Assembly (NCBI GenBank): GCA_000155695.1
Contig: DS990592.1
Span: forward strand, 3,919,820-3,983,819
Direction of reading: 5' to 3'
Source: Verrucomicrobiia bacterium DG1235
GTDB taxonomy: Bacteria > Verrucomicrobiota > Verrucomicrobiia > Opitutales > Opitutaceae
DNA length: 64,000 bases
Numbering within the stretch: position 1 is the first letter of the stretch; every line of letters begins with the position of its first letter. Of the stretch, positions 6,921 through 15,460 are shown in pieces. The notes beneath the pieces are model-generated. The model saw only the letters and a list, made by a program, of their open reading frames with translations, was not told the origin of the DNA and searched no databases. Made by a program: the position numbers and the translations under genes.

Positions 6921-9362
6921 CTAGCCGATGATGGCGACGACTTCGTTGACCTCGGCTGCGGTGGTGAGGGGGATGGTGTCTCCTTCCACTTCCTTGCCGT
7001 TGACGGTGAGGGTCTTGATGCCTTTGGACTTACCTTCTGGGTTCTTGATGGTGATGTTGAAGGTCTTGCCGCGGAATTTGCGGGTGACTTTCAATTCGGG
7101 CCATGCTGTTGGTACGCAGGGGTCGATCTGGAGGCCTTCGTAGTCGGGCTTGATGCCGGCGAAGCCTTGGGAGATCGTGAGGAATGTCCAAGCTGCGGTG
7201 CCGGTGAGGCCGGCGTTTTTGGCTTCGCCTGGTGTGGCGGCGTCCTTGCCGGCGATCATTTGGGAGTACATGTAGGGCTCGCCTCGATACTGCTCGATGG
7301 TGTCTTCCTTGGAAGCGGGACAGATGCTGAGGTAGTACTCGTAAGCACGGTCGCCGTTGCCTAGCTGCAGGTGAGCGAGGTGGATCCAGGGATTGTTGTG
7401 GCAGAAGATGCCGGCGTTTTCCTTGTATCCAGGTGGGTAGGACGAGACCTCGCCGAGGTGCAGGTGGTAGGTCTGGTAAGGAGGTTGCTGTAGCACGCAG
7501 CCGCTTGGCGTGAAGAGGTGCTCGTGCACGGAGTCGAGGGTTTGCTGGGCACGGCCGTTGTTGGCGCCTGCTCCGCCCATGACGAGCCAGCCTTGGGACT
7601 CGATGTAGATTTTGCCTTCTTCGTTCTTAGCGGAGCCGATGGGCTCTTTGTAGGTGTCGTAGGCGCGGAGGTACCAGTCGCCGTCCCAGCCTTGGGTCTC
7701 GACGGCTTCTAGCATTTCGGCGTGAGCGGCTGCGGTTTCGGCAGCCTTTTCGTCGTCGCCGAGGTACTTGTAGAGGCCTTCGAGATCGAGACAGGCCTTG
7801 AGAAAGAGGCCGGCGATCATGAGGGACTCGGCGACTTCTTCAGCGGTGTTGTGCGATGCGGTCTGGAAGGACTCGTTTGGCTCGGTGGAGAAGCAGTTGA
7901 GGTTGAGGCAATCGTTCCAGTCGGCGTGGCCGATGAGGGGAAGATTGTGCGGTCCGCGGTTTTCGAGCGTGTAGCGGATGCTGAGCTCGAGGTGGTCCAT
8001 GAGGGTGGCGGTTTTTTCTTCGACGTCTGCGTATCCAACTTTCTCATTCAGGATACCCTTGTCACCGGTTTCGCGGATATAGGCAGTGACGGAGAGGATG
8101 AGCCAGAGGTGGTCGTCCATGAAGCCGCCGCCGATGTCGCTATTGCCCTTTTTGGTGAGGGGCTGGTACTGGTGGAAGCAGAGTCCGCTGGACATCTGGG
8201 TTGCGGAGATGTCGAGGATGCGCTGGCGAGCCTTGTCCGGGACCATGTGGACGAAGCCGAGGAGGTCCTGATTGGAGTCGCGGTAGCCCATGCCGCGGCC
8301 GATGCCGGACTCGAAGAGCGAGGCGGAGCGGCTGAGGTTGAAGGTCGCCATACACTGGGCCTGGTTCCAGGCGTTGCCCATGCGGTTCATGATGGGGCAA
8401 GGGGTCTCGACTTGGAAGGTGGAGAGCTGGTCGGTCCAGAGGTTGTTGAGCTTGGCGAAGGCGGCGTCTACGGCGGTATCGTCAGCGTATTTGGAAAGGA
8501 TGGCGTTGGCCGGCTCCTTGTTGATGACGTGCGGAGCGATGTATTTTTCGCCCTTCACAGTCACGTAGGCCAAGATGTATGAGTGCTTGGTGGACTCGCC
8601 AGGCTGGAGGGTGATTTCGTGGAAGTGGGATCCGATGGGATTCCAACCGAAGGCTTGGGTATTGTTTGGTTTTCCAGCGAGCACGGCTTGCGGCTCGTGG
8701 ATACCGTTGTGCACGCCTACGAAATCGTCGCGGCTAGTGTCGTAACCGTCGATGTCGCGGGTACAGGCGAACATGGTGTAGTGGTCGCGACGTTCGCGGT
8801 ATTCAGTTTTATGATATATGGCGTTGTTCTCGATTTCGACTTCGCCGATCGAGTACGTGCGCTGGAAGTTTGTGGAGTCACCCTGCGCGTCGTAGAGACA
8901 GAACTCAACGAAGGAGAAGAGCTTGAAGGTTTTCGGAGCGTCGCTGTTGTTGGTCAGCGTGGTCTGCCAGATTTCGAGGTTTTCTTCGGGCGGGACGAAG
9001 ATGAGCACGCTCGCTTCGAGTCCGTCCTTTGCGGAGGTGATGCGCGAGTAGCCGAGACCATGGCGGCACTCGTAGGAGTCGAGTTCGGTCTTGGTGGGCT
9101 TCCAGCCGGGATTCCAAACAGTGTCGCCATCCTTGATGAAGAGGTAGCGGCCGTTGTTGTCGTACGGCATTTCGTTGTAGCGGTAGCGCGTGAGGCGGCG
9201 CAGACGGGCGTCCTTGTAGAAGGAGTAGCCGCCGCCGGTGTTGGTGTTCAGGGCGAAGTACTCGTCCTGGCCGAGGAAGTTCAGCCAGGGAAGGGGCGTG
9301 TCTGGACGCGTGATAACGTATTCACGATTTGGATCGTCGAAGTGTCCGTATGGATTGCTCAT
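6921..9362 (-). CDS. cbp: Cellobiose phosphorylase (GH94)
   Basis: This is a cytoplasmic enzyme that splits cellobiose with phosphate into glucose 1-phosphate and glucose (EC 2.4.1.20). At 813 residues it has the family length, and it starts with the typical 'YGHFDDPNREYVITRPDTPLPW'. It matches known bacterial cellobiose phosphorylases block by block: 'GGYSFYKDARLRRLTRYRYN', 'ESGIGRGMGYRDSNQDLLGF' and 'GLCFHQYQPLTKKGN'. The DWNDCLNLNC block at residues 481-490 carries the catalytic Asp region. There is no signal peptide. The second GH94 gene lies 188 bases upstream on the same strand. Together they allow energy-saving use of imported beta-glucan oligosaccharides. No transporter gene is adjacent. 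Confidence 0.93.
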   Translation of the reverse strand: MSNPYGHFDDPNREYVITRPDTPLPWLNFLGQDEYFALNTNTGGGYSFYKDARLRRLTRYRYNEMPYDNNGRYLFIKDGDTVWNPGWKPTKTELDSYECRHGLGYSRITSAKDGLEASVLIFVPPEENLEIWQTTLTNNSDAPKTFKLFSFVEFCLYDAQGDSTNFQRTYSIGEVEIENNAIYHKTEYRERRDHYTMFACTRDIDGYDTSRDDFVGVHNGIHEPQAVLAGKPNNTQAFGWNPIGSHFHEITLQPGESTKHSYILAYVTVKGEKYIAPHVINKEPANAILSKYADDTAVDAAFAKLNNLWTDQLSTFQVETPCPIMNRMGNAWNQAQCMATFNLSRSASLFESGIGRGMGYRDSNQDLLGFVHMVPDKARQRILDISATQMSSGLCFHQYQPLTKKGNSDIGGGFMDDHLWLILSVTAYIRETGDKGILNEKVGYADVEEKTATLMDHLELSIRYTLENRGPHNLPLIGHADWNDCLNLNCFSTEPNESFQTASHNTAEEVAESLMIAGLFLKACLDLEGLYKYLGDDEKAAETAAAHAEMLEAVETQGWDGDWYLRAYDTYKEPIGSAKNEEGKIYIESQGWLVMGGAGANNGRAQQTLDSVHEHLFTPSGCVLQQPPYQTYHLHLGEVSSYPPGYKENAGIFCHNNPWIHLAHLQLGNGDRAYEYYLSICPASKEDTIEQYRGEPYMYSQMIAGKDAATPGEAKNAGLTGTAAWTFLTISQGFAGIKPDYEGLQIDPCVPTAWPELKVTRKFRGKTFNITIKNPEGKSKGIKTLTVNGKEVEGDTIPLTTAAEVNEVVAIIG

Positions 9363-9421
9363 AAATTATTAGGTTTTGGGTGCTCGGTTATGGGTGGAGA
9401 ATGGGTTGTGGCTTTTTGAAC

Positions 9422-9542
9422 CACTGATGACACTGATGGTCACTGATTTGATCGGGTTGTGTTTTTGTTTAACCACAGAAGGCACAAAAATCACAAAGGT
9501 TCTGGTTGTGCCCTTTTTGTAATTCTTGTGCTTTTTGTGGTT
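9422..9542. repeat. Intergenic repeat element: CACTGAT tandem plus 29-bp inverted repeat
   Basis: CACTGAT occurs three times at 9-10 base spacing (9422, 9431, 9441). It is followed by an imperfect inverted repeat with 29-base arms (9471-9499 and 9514-9542, 6 mismatches, 14-base loop) whose outer ends read AACCACA and TGTGGTT. The arm sequence recurs in diverged form near 50433-50455 and 50671-50692, so this is a dispersed element. Here it probably also serves as the transcription terminator of the upstream GH94 gene. Confidence 0.7.
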
Positions 9543-9550
9543 AGTAAACG

Positions 9551-11944
9551 TTACTTCATGACGACTTCGATTTTGGAGCCGTCTTTTAGTTTATCGGTTG
9601 GGACGAGGGTGCCTTCGATGGACTCGCCGTCTACGGTGAGGGAGGCGACGCCGGTGTTGCTGCCGTTCGGGTTGGACACCTTGATGGAGATGTTCATGCC
9701 GCGGAACTGGCGGGTCGCCTCGTATCCAGGCCATGAGGACGGGAGACAGGGATCGATGCGGAGGCCTTCGATCTCGGCTTTGATTCCGAGTATGTAGACG
9801 GTGGACGAGTAGTAGGCCCATGCGGAGGTGCCGGATAGCCATGGGAGGCGGGCGGCGCCGTGCATGGGGCTGTAGCGGGCGTGGGTCGACTGACAGTGAA
9901 CGTAGGGCTCGCTTTGGCGAATTTCGGCCTTGTCGTTGAACTTGGCCGGGTTGAAGGCGTTGTAGTATTCGTAGGCGGAGTCGCCTTTGCCGAGCATGGC
10001 TTCCGCCATGACGACCCAACCTTGCGGGTGGTTGAAGATACCTGCGTTTTCTTTGGTGCCTGCGTTGAAGAGGCGGGCGGCCATGATCTCGACCGGCATG
10101 GTGGTAACTGGAGGAGCGCAGAGCTGGGCTCCGTAGTCGGTGGCCAGGTGCTTCTTGACGGACTCCATACAGATGCGGGCTTGCTCGTCGGTGGCTGCTC
10201 CGGAGATGACGGCCCAAATCTGTGTATTCAGATAGAGGGCACCTTCGGTGGCGTCGTGCGTGCCGTAGACGGTGCCGTCGTCGGCGATGGCCCAGATGAA
10301 GCGATCCTTGGACCAGCAGGTCTTTTGGATGGCGGCATCGAGAATCTTTTGTTGCTCGAGTGCCCATTCGGCTTCTTCGGACTGGCCGAGCTTGGTGGCG
10401 ATGTCGGCGTAGACGCCGAGGCCGAAGCGGACTTGGAAGCCGACGAAGAGGGACTCGCCGTTGTAGCCGAGTTTGAGGCAATCGTTCCAGTCGGCGGCTA
10501 GGCCGCATGGGATGCCGTTCGCTCCGGAGCGTTCGAGGTTGAACTCGAGGGCGCGGCGGAGGTGTCCGAATACGGTGGCTTCGCCTTCGTCGGCGTAGGG
10601 GAGGACCTTGTTGTAGAAGTCGAGGTCGCCGGTTTCGCCCACGTAGGCGGGGACTGTATTGAAAAACCAAAGACAGTCGTCGGAGCGGAACTCTTCCTTG
10701 GGAGGAAGCGGAGTGGCGCCAGGTGTGTGGTCGAACGGTTTGACTACCGGGAGGGCTCCGCCGTTTGCGAATTGGCCGGTGAGCATGAGCTCGAGGCGTT
10801 TGCCCGCTTCTTCTGGAATGGCGGGGAGGACGGCGATGATGTCTTGAACGGTGTCGCGGAAGCCAAGGCCGTTGCGGTGTCCGCCGTAGACGAAGGAGGC
10901 GGAGCGGGACCAGGTGTAGGTTATGAGGCTATTGTAGGCGTTCCAGACGTTGACCATGGAGTCGAAGTCCTGATCGGGCGTCTTGGCGGTGAGGGCGCCG
11001 AGGCGGGAGTGCCAGAAGGTTTTGAGCTTGGCCAGCTCTTGGTCGACGCGAGCGAAGTCGCTGTATTCCGCGACGGCTGCCTTGCCTTCTTTGCTCGCTT
11101 CGCCGACGCCGATCATGACGAGCAGATCGGTGGATTCGCCAGGGGCGAGGGTGATCTCGGTTTGGAGGGCGGAGCAGGAATTTTCGCCGTAGGTAGTGGT
11201 GTTGAGGGACTCGCCAGATGCGACGACGTCCGGACGGGCGTAGCTGCCGTAGGTGCCGATGAAGTTTTCGCGTGAGAGATCGTATCCTTTTATTGGAGAC
11301 CCGAGGAGGGTCATCCAGCTCAGCATGGCGTTGCCGTCGCGTTTGATGGCGGACCAGTCGTGCGGAAGGTTGTCGTTGACGGCCATTTCGGCGAAGCCGT
11401 CCTTGTAGGAGGCCTTGCCGATGTACTGGGAGTATTGGAGGTTGAACTGGTCTTGGTCGATGTCCCAGTGGTTGGTGAATTCGCAGTAGGTGAAGACGGA
11501 GAGCTTGCGGGGCTTGGAGCCGGTGTTCGTTACTTTGAGTTTCCAGTACTCGAACTTTTGTCCGACGGGGACGAAGTAGAGGGTCTCGGTTTTGATGTCC
11601 GAGTACTCGGAGTCGATGGTGGTGTAGGCGGTGCCGTGGCGGCAGGTGGTCTTGTACTCGTCGAGCGGCTTGCCGACGGGCTGCCAGGAGGTGGACCAGA
11701 AGTCGCCTGATTCCTGGTCGCGCAGATAGAAGTAGCGGCCCGGCTGGTCCATGGGGACGTTGTTGAAGCGCAGGCGGGTGAAGCGGCCTTGGGAAGCGGA
11801 GCGGTAGAAGGAGTAGCCTCCGGCGTTGTTGGAGATGATGGCTCCGTACTCGGTGGTGCCGAGGTAGTTTGTCCACGAGCGTGGAGTGTCGGGGCGAGTG
11901 ATGACGTACTCGCGATTTTCGTCGTCGAAATGACCGTATTTCAT
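9551..11944 (-). CDS. GH94 glycoside phosphorylase, second paralogue (substrate uncertain)
   Basis: At 797 residues it has the same fold and length as the cellobiose phosphorylase next to it, and starts 'MKYGHFDDENREYVITRPDTPRSWTNYLG'. The DWNDCLKLG block at residue 485 is retained, so it should be an active inverting phosphorylase making a sugar 1-phosphate from a beta-linked disaccharide. Regions that differ from cellobiose phosphorylase include 'NNVPMDQPGRYFYLRDQESGDFWS' and the acceptor-side stretch 'GGHRNGLGFRDTVQDIIAVLPAIPEEAGKRLELML'. These resemble the chitobiose/cellobionate-type branch of GH94 from memory, so the acceptor sugar is not assigned. It is probably transcribed with, or just before, the downstream cbp gene. 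Confidence 0.85.
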   Translation of the reverse strand: MKYGHFDDENREYVITRPDTPRSWTNYLGTTEYGAIISNNAGGYSFYRSASQGRFTRLRFNNVPMDQPGRYFYLRDQESGDFWSTSWQPVGKPLDEYKTTCRHGTAYTTIDSEYSDIKTETLYFVPVGQKFEYWKLKVTNTGSKPRKLSVFTYCEFTNHWDIDQDQFNLQYSQYIGKASYKDGFAEMAVNDNLPHDWSAIKRDGNAMLSWMTLLGSPIKGYDLSRENFIGTYGSYARPDVVASGESLNTTTYGENSCSALQTEITLAPGESTDLLVMIGVGEASKEGKAAVAEYSDFARVDQELAKLKTFWHSRLGALTAKTPDQDFDSMVNVWNAYNSLITYTWSRSASFVYGGHRNGLGFRDTVQDIIAVLPAIPEEAGKRLELMLTGQFANGGALPVVKPFDHTPGATPLPPKEEFRSDDCLWFFNTVPAYVGETGDLDFYNKVLPYADEGEATVFGHLRRALEFNLERSGANGIPCGLAADWNDCLKLGYNGESLFVGFQVRFGLGVYADIATKLGQSEEAEWALEQQKILDAAIQKTCWSKDRFIWAIADDGTVYGTHDATEGALYLNTQIWAVISGAATDEQARICMESVKKHLATDYGAQLCAPPVTTMPVEIMAARLFNAGTKENAGIFNHPQGWVVMAEAMLGKGDSAYEYYNAFNPAKFNDKAEIRQSEPYVHCQSTHARYSPMHGAARLPWLSGTSAWAYYSSTVYILGIKAEIEGLRIDPCLPSSWPGYEATRQFRGMNISIKVSNPNGSNTGVASLTVDGESIEGTLVPTDKLKDGSKIEVVMK

Positions 11945-12227
11945 GTGGCGCTGATTTTGAGTGAGGCCAGGGGGACCTCTGTAATGATGGAGGGTTAAAT
12001 TAAAGGTGGAGTGTAACCCCGATGCTTGAGGATTCCCTGCGGGGTAAAAGCTGTGGCTACCCTTACAATAGCGGAGTTTTGGGAGAGCTTGTTAAATAAG
12101 GAGCAAGCCAGCGGAAAATCAAGGTAAGGCGGGGATCAATTCCCCAATGGAGAGAACGCTGAACTCACTTGTGAATTAGCTGGAGCTGTCGGTGGAATTA
12201 GGACCGCTTTTATGATTCGAGTTGCAG
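11945..12227. other. Intergenic region upstream of the GH94 genes
   Basis: About 280 bases lie between the start of the second GH94 gene and the stop of the LysE-type gene. The region should hold the GH94 promoter on the minus strand. One short palindrome is visible (GGGGA-TCAAT-TCCCC near 12133). No RNA gene or open frame could be supported. Confidence 0.4.
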
Positions 12228-12866
12228 CTAAATCAGGTCTTCGCTGGCGATGAGGATGCCGGCTAGGGCGAGGGCGAGTCCGGCGGCGCGGCGGGCGTAT
12301 TTGCTCCAGCGGTTATTACCTGCGCGGCGGGTGGCTTTGATGGCGAGTAGGGCGCAGGCTCCGAAGGTGAGGTAGGAAACGACTATTAAGATGATAAGGG
12401 CGGCGAGGGTGTCGTAGACCGTCATGTTTTCGAGCTCGAGGAAGCTCGGCATGATGCCGACGTAGAAGAGCACGACTTTCGGATTGCCGAAGGTCATGCC
12501 GATGCCGAGGGCGATTGTTTTGAGAGTGGAGGACGAGCTTGAGAATTTGGAGGCTTGGCGGGGATTTTCAGAGAGTGGGATGGCGGCGTCGCGCCAAGTG
12601 GTCCAGCCGAGGTAGACGAGATAGGCTCCGCTGGCGAGGCGGACGAAGATGAGGGCTTTTTCGAAGGATAGGGCGAGGGCGGCGAGTCCGCTGACTCCTG
12701 CGACGAGGTAGAGGGCGTCGCCGATGATGAGGCCGGTGAGCAGGGCCATGGCGGCGCCGAAGCCGGAGTGGACGGCTTTGGCGATGGTGGCGGCGATGCC
12801 GGGGCCGGGGGAGAGGCTGTAGAGCGTCATCGCGAGTGAGAAGGCGATGGCTGATTCGAGAGTCAT
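12228..12866 (-). CDS. LysE/RhtB-family exporter
   Basis: A 212-residue integral membrane protein with six hydrophobic segments and the family start 'LAMTLYSLSPGPGIAATIAKAVHSGFGAAMALLTGLIIGDALYL', including the conserved S-P-G-P near residue 19 and the G-x-x-x-G-D-x-x-Y element. Members export amino acids such as lysine, homoserine or threonine by proton antiport; the substrate here is not known. 'GIGMTFGNPKVVLFYVGIMPSF' is the second conserved family block. It lies 74 bases downstream of the Rrf2 regulator gene on the same strand and may be cotranscribed with it. Confidence 0.88.
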   Translation of the reverse strand: MTLESAIAFSLAMTLYSLSPGPGIAATIAKAVHSGFGAAMALLTGLIIGDALYLVAGVSGLAALALSFEKALIFVRLASGAYLVYLGWTTWRDAAIPLSENPRQASKFSSSSSTLKTIALGIGMTFGNPKVVLFYVGIMPSFLELENMTVYDTLAALIILIVVSYLTFGACALLAIKATRRAGNNRWSKYARRAAGLALALAGILIASEDLI

Positions 12867-12940
12867 AGTCGGGAGCGCGGTTTACGTGGCCCGACGGAAT
12901 GCTGATTTGCTCGCGAATTGCGAGGGAATCTAGCGCTTGG

Positions 12941-13360
12941 TCAGCTGCTGACTGTTTCGACGAAAGCTTCGAGCGTGTTTTCGTGCAGGAAGTCGACGAG
13001 CTGGTGATCGAGGTCGATGAGCTTTTGGTGGAGGGCGCAGGGGTTTGATTCGTCGCACTTTCCGATGCCTTTGGGGCATGAGATGCGCTCGCCGTCTCTT
13101 TCGAAGTGGGAGACGATGTCGTAGAGCGTGATGTCCTGTGGATCTCGGGCGAGCCAGTAGCCGCCTTTGGGGCCGGGGGTGCCGAGGACGAGTCCGGCTT
13201 GGGAGAGGAGAACGAGGAGCTTGGCGACGATGGGCTGGGGCAGGTTTCGATTTGTGGCGATGTCGCGCGAGGTGTGGCGTGTCACGCCGTTGTCGAAACC
13301 TTCGGCAAGGTAGCACAGCGCCATGATCGCGTTCTGGGAGGTTTTGCCGTACTTCAACAT
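12941..13360 (-). CDS. Rrf2-family transcriptional regulator with three-Cys cluster site
   Basis: The protein is 139 residues. The N-terminal winged helix ('MLKYGKTSQNAIMALCYLAE...SRDIATNRNLPQPIVAKLLVLLSQAGLV...GPKGGYWLAR') is diagnostic for Rrf2. Residues about 94-107 read CPKGIGKCDESNPC, three cysteines spaced like the iron-sulfur ligands of IscR/NsrR-type members, so it probably senses iron-sulfur status, redox or NO. It is divergent from the small YecH-like metal-binding gene with a 133-base shared regulatory region, and the LysE gene follows on its own strand. No isc/suf genes are nearby, so it is unlikely to be the main IscR. Confidence 0.9.
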   Translation of the reverse strand: MLKYGKTSQNAIMALCYLAEGFDNGVTRHTSRDIATNRNLPQPIVAKLLVLLSQAGLVLGTPGPKGGYWLARDPQDITLYDIVSHFERDGERISCPKGIGKCDESNPCALHQKLIDLDHQLVDFLHENTLEAFVETVSS

Positions 13361-13449
13361 AGCTTATGGTGGGGTAGTCTTCGAGTTATCGAAGTAATTC
13401 CCAGCTAGTTTGCGGTTTTGTTCGAATTAATCAAGAAAAGAAGGTATTT

Positions 13450-13463
13450 AATTATTGATAATT
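13450..13463. promoter_or_regulatory. Palindrome AATTAT-TG-ATAATT in the rrf2/yecH-like divergent region
   Basis: A perfect 6-2-6 inverted repeat in an AT-rich stretch, 31 bases upstream of the YecH-like start codon and 90 bases from the Rrf2 start. It may be an operator for the divergent Rrf2 protein. It does not match the IscR type 1 consensus that I recall, so the link is positional only. Confidence 0.4.
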
Positions 13464-13493
13464 GAGACAGAATTCTTCACATTGAGCGGCTAC

Positions 13494-13757
13494 ATGAGCA
13501 AATTCGCCAATCTAAGAAAGCCTGACACGCATGCGCACGAGATCCTCGAGATGATGATTCGGAGCGGGAGAACCTATTCGAATGAGAGCTTAGCGGCTGA
13601 AATCGTCGAGGCTTTCGGTGAGGACTCTACCTTCCACACGTGCTCGGGGCATGGCTTGGATCCGTACGATATAGTGCAGCATCTTTGGGGTAAGGGAAAG
13701 TTTACCGGTAATCCGGAGGCGTTCGTTTTTCTGCCAGCGAGTCGCTGCAATCATTGA
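13494..13757 (+). CDS. YecH-like small metal-binding protein (DUF2492)
   Basis: With the ATG at 13494 the protein has 87 residues; a TTG further upstream is less likely. The pattern 'HAHEILEMMIRSGRTYSNESLAAEIVEAFGEDSTFHTCSGHGLDP' and the terminal 'CNH' match the small YecH/DUF2492 family of putative metal-binding proteins, whose conserved His and Cys residues (H-x-H near residue 15, F-H-T-C, C-N-H) are all present. The function of the family is not established. Its divergent neighbour is an iron-sulfur type Rrf2 regulator, which suggests a role in metal or redox homeostasis. Confidence 0.8.
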   Translation: MSKFANLRKPDTHAHEILEMMIRSGRTYSNESLAAEIVEAFGEDSTFHTCSGHGLDPYDIVQHLWGKGKFTGNPEAFVFLPASRCNH

Positions 13758-13934
13758 GGGTTAGTGGAGTCGCGCCGTCACTAAGTTTAGGCGTTTGTGA
13801 CCGCGGGCATTGCTTGCCTAGCGGAGGAATAAGGATGTCTGCCAGCGTTTCGTCTTTCAGTTTTGCGTGAAGCGCTTAAGCGTTAACGGTTTTCAAATCG
13901 CTATCTTCACGGATTGCGCGTTTGCGACTGTCGA

Positions 13935-14750
13935 ATGAAGCCCTTTGCCCCTGAAATCTCCTACCATCGAGGCCATAATGGCACGGCTCGTCATGAGCTG
14001 AAATATTTGGTGCCTGCCGATTGGGTGGATGATATACGTTGCTTCGCCCAGCCGTTTTGCAGGGCTGATGGGGAAGCGGCGGGCGATCCGCCGGAGTATC
14101 GCATCACGACTTTGCAGCTTGATACCTTGGACCATTCGCTGCATAGCGCGAAGGAGCGCGAGTTTCTGAATCGGTTTAAACTCAGGGTCCGGAGCTATGG
14201 CGAGATGGGCTCTGCTCCGGCATTTTTGGAGATCAAGCGTAAGCTGGAGGATCGCGTGGTGAAGTCGCGTTGTCGCTTGGAGCCTGGCGTTTTCGGGGTT
14301 GGTTTTTCCTTGGATAGTCCGGTGCTTGAGAGAGCTTCGGAGAGGGATCGCGACACGTATTGGGAATTTGTCCGGCTGGTGAGAGAGATGGATGCGCGGC
14401 CGAAGATGTTGATCCGTTATATCAGAGAGTCTTGGGTGGGGCATCGCTCTTCGAGCCAGCGCATCACTTTTGATCGCGCTTTGGAATACGCAGTGACGGA
14501 TCGCTGGAGTCTGGAGGCTCCGGTGGTCTGGAGACGGATGGATTCGGCGTTTGCGTTTAACGTTTCGTTTGCGCCGGTGATCTTGGAGCTGAAGTGTTCG
14601 GGCAGTCTGCCGGATTGGATGCAGCAGCTCGTCCGCTTTTTCAGCCTGAGCCGGAGAGGGATTTGCAAGTATTCGACGGCGGTTCGCTTGGAGTCGCTTT
14701 TTGAAGGGAACCGTTTTTCCGACGCTTCGGAGAACACGAACTACGGCTAG
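13935..14750 (+). CDS. VTC-domain (polyphosphate polymerase-like) protein
   Basis: ATG at 13935 is preferred over an upstream TTG at 13914, giving 271 residues, all VTC domain. The tunnel-lining basic residues of polyphosphate polymerases are visible in order: 'RHELKYLVP' near residue 17, 'RFKLRVRSYG' near 82, 'LEIKRKLEDRVVKSR' near 100, 'RITFDRAL' near 176, 'VILELKCSG' near 215 and 'KYSTAVRL' near 248. The yeast Vtc4 domain makes polyphosphate from ATP. There is no SPX domain and no membrane segment. It is the first gene of a tight operon with DUF4956, HlyD and CotH genes (gaps of 18, 8 and 2 bases), a linkage that ties it to a surface process. The bacterial product is not proven to be polyphosphate. 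Confidence 0.85.
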   Translation: MKPFAPEISYHRGHNGTARHELKYLVPADWVDDIRCFAQPFCRADGEAAGDPPEYRITTLQLDTLDHSLHSAKEREFLNRFKLRVRSYGEMGSAPAFLEIKRKLEDRVVKSRCRLEPGVFGVGFSLDSPVLERASERDRDTYWEFVRLVREMDARPKMLIRYIRESWVGHRSSSQRITFDRALEYAVTDRWSLEAPVVWRRMDSAFAFNVSFAPVILELKCSGSLPDWMQQLVRFFSLSRRGICKYSTAVRLESLFEGNRFSDASENTNYG

Positions 14751-14768
14751 AGTTTGAGATAGGAAAAT

Positions 14769-15452
14769 ATGGAATCATTCATTCATGGGCTTGGGGCTGC
14801 GCGATCGCTGGATCTTCTTCAAATACTGACGTCGCTTAGTGTCAGCCTTGTCCTGGGGGTTGTGCTGGCGAGCGCATATCGCTGGACGCATGTCGGGCCG
14901 AGCTATTCGCGAGCGTTTGTACAGACGGTGGTGTTGGCGAGCATTGTATCCACAATCATGATCATCACGGTAGGCAATAATCTGGCGAGAGGCTTGGGGA
15001 TTCTCGGGGCTCTGGCGATTGTGCGGTTTCGGACGCCGATACGAAATCCACGTGACATCATTTTTCTTTTCGCGAGTTTGGCGGTCGGAATTTCGTCGGG
15101 TTCGAGTCTCTACTTGGTAGCGGTGACGGGGACTTTCTTTTTCAGCCTGGCGTCTCTGTTTTTACACTGGTCTCCCTATTCCACGAAGAAGACGTTTACC
15201 GGGATGCTTCGTTTCTCCGCTCCGATGGAATCAAAGCTAGAATCTGAAGTAACGACGATCATGCGGGAGTTTACTAGTAACGTGGAAATCGTGGCGATAA
15301 GGGAGGCGGGACAGGGGAGCGTAGTCGAGTACGCTTATCAGGTTCGTTTGATCGATCCCGCGATAAAGGCTGATTTGATCCAAGCTCTCAAAAAGGTGAG
15401 TGGACTTGGGGATATCAACTTGGTCATGCAACGTGAAACCGTGGAGATATAG
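14769..15452 (+). CDS. DUF4956 membrane protein
   Basis: The protein has 227 residues. Four hydrophobic segments lie in the first 150 residues, including the family hallmark 'GLGILGALAIVRFRTPIRNPRDIIFLFASLAVGIS' at about residues 76-112. A soluble C-terminal domain of about 75 residues follows ('VEIVAIREAGQGSVVEYAYQVRLIDPAIKADLIQALKKVSG'), ferredoxin-like in pattern. The function is unknown. DUF4956 proteins occur repeatedly beside VTC and CotH genes in bacteria (established association, from memory), so it probably forms a membrane partner for the VTC enzyme or for export of its product. Confidence 0.85.
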   Translation: MESFIHGLGAARSLDLLQILTSLSVSLVLGVVLASAYRWTHVGPSYSRAFVQTVVLASIVSTIMIITVGNNLARGLGILGALAIVRFRTPIRNPRDIIFLFASLAVGISSGSSLYLVAVTGTFFFSLASLFLHWSPYSTKKTFTGMLRFSAPMESKLESEVTTIMREFTSNVEIVAIREAGQGSVVEYAYQVRLIDPAIKADLIQALKKVSGLGDINLVMQRETVEI

Positions 15453-15460
15453 CGATTACG

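Noticed and set aside
7722-8582. 286-residue plus-strand frame opposite the cellobiose phosphorylase
   Set aside because: Antisense shadow rich in Val/Glu/Gly, no start signal and no recognisable domain.
9591-10670. 359-residue Arg-rich frame inside the second GH94 gene
   Set aside because: Shadow frame with no family resemblance; the GH94 frame is certain.
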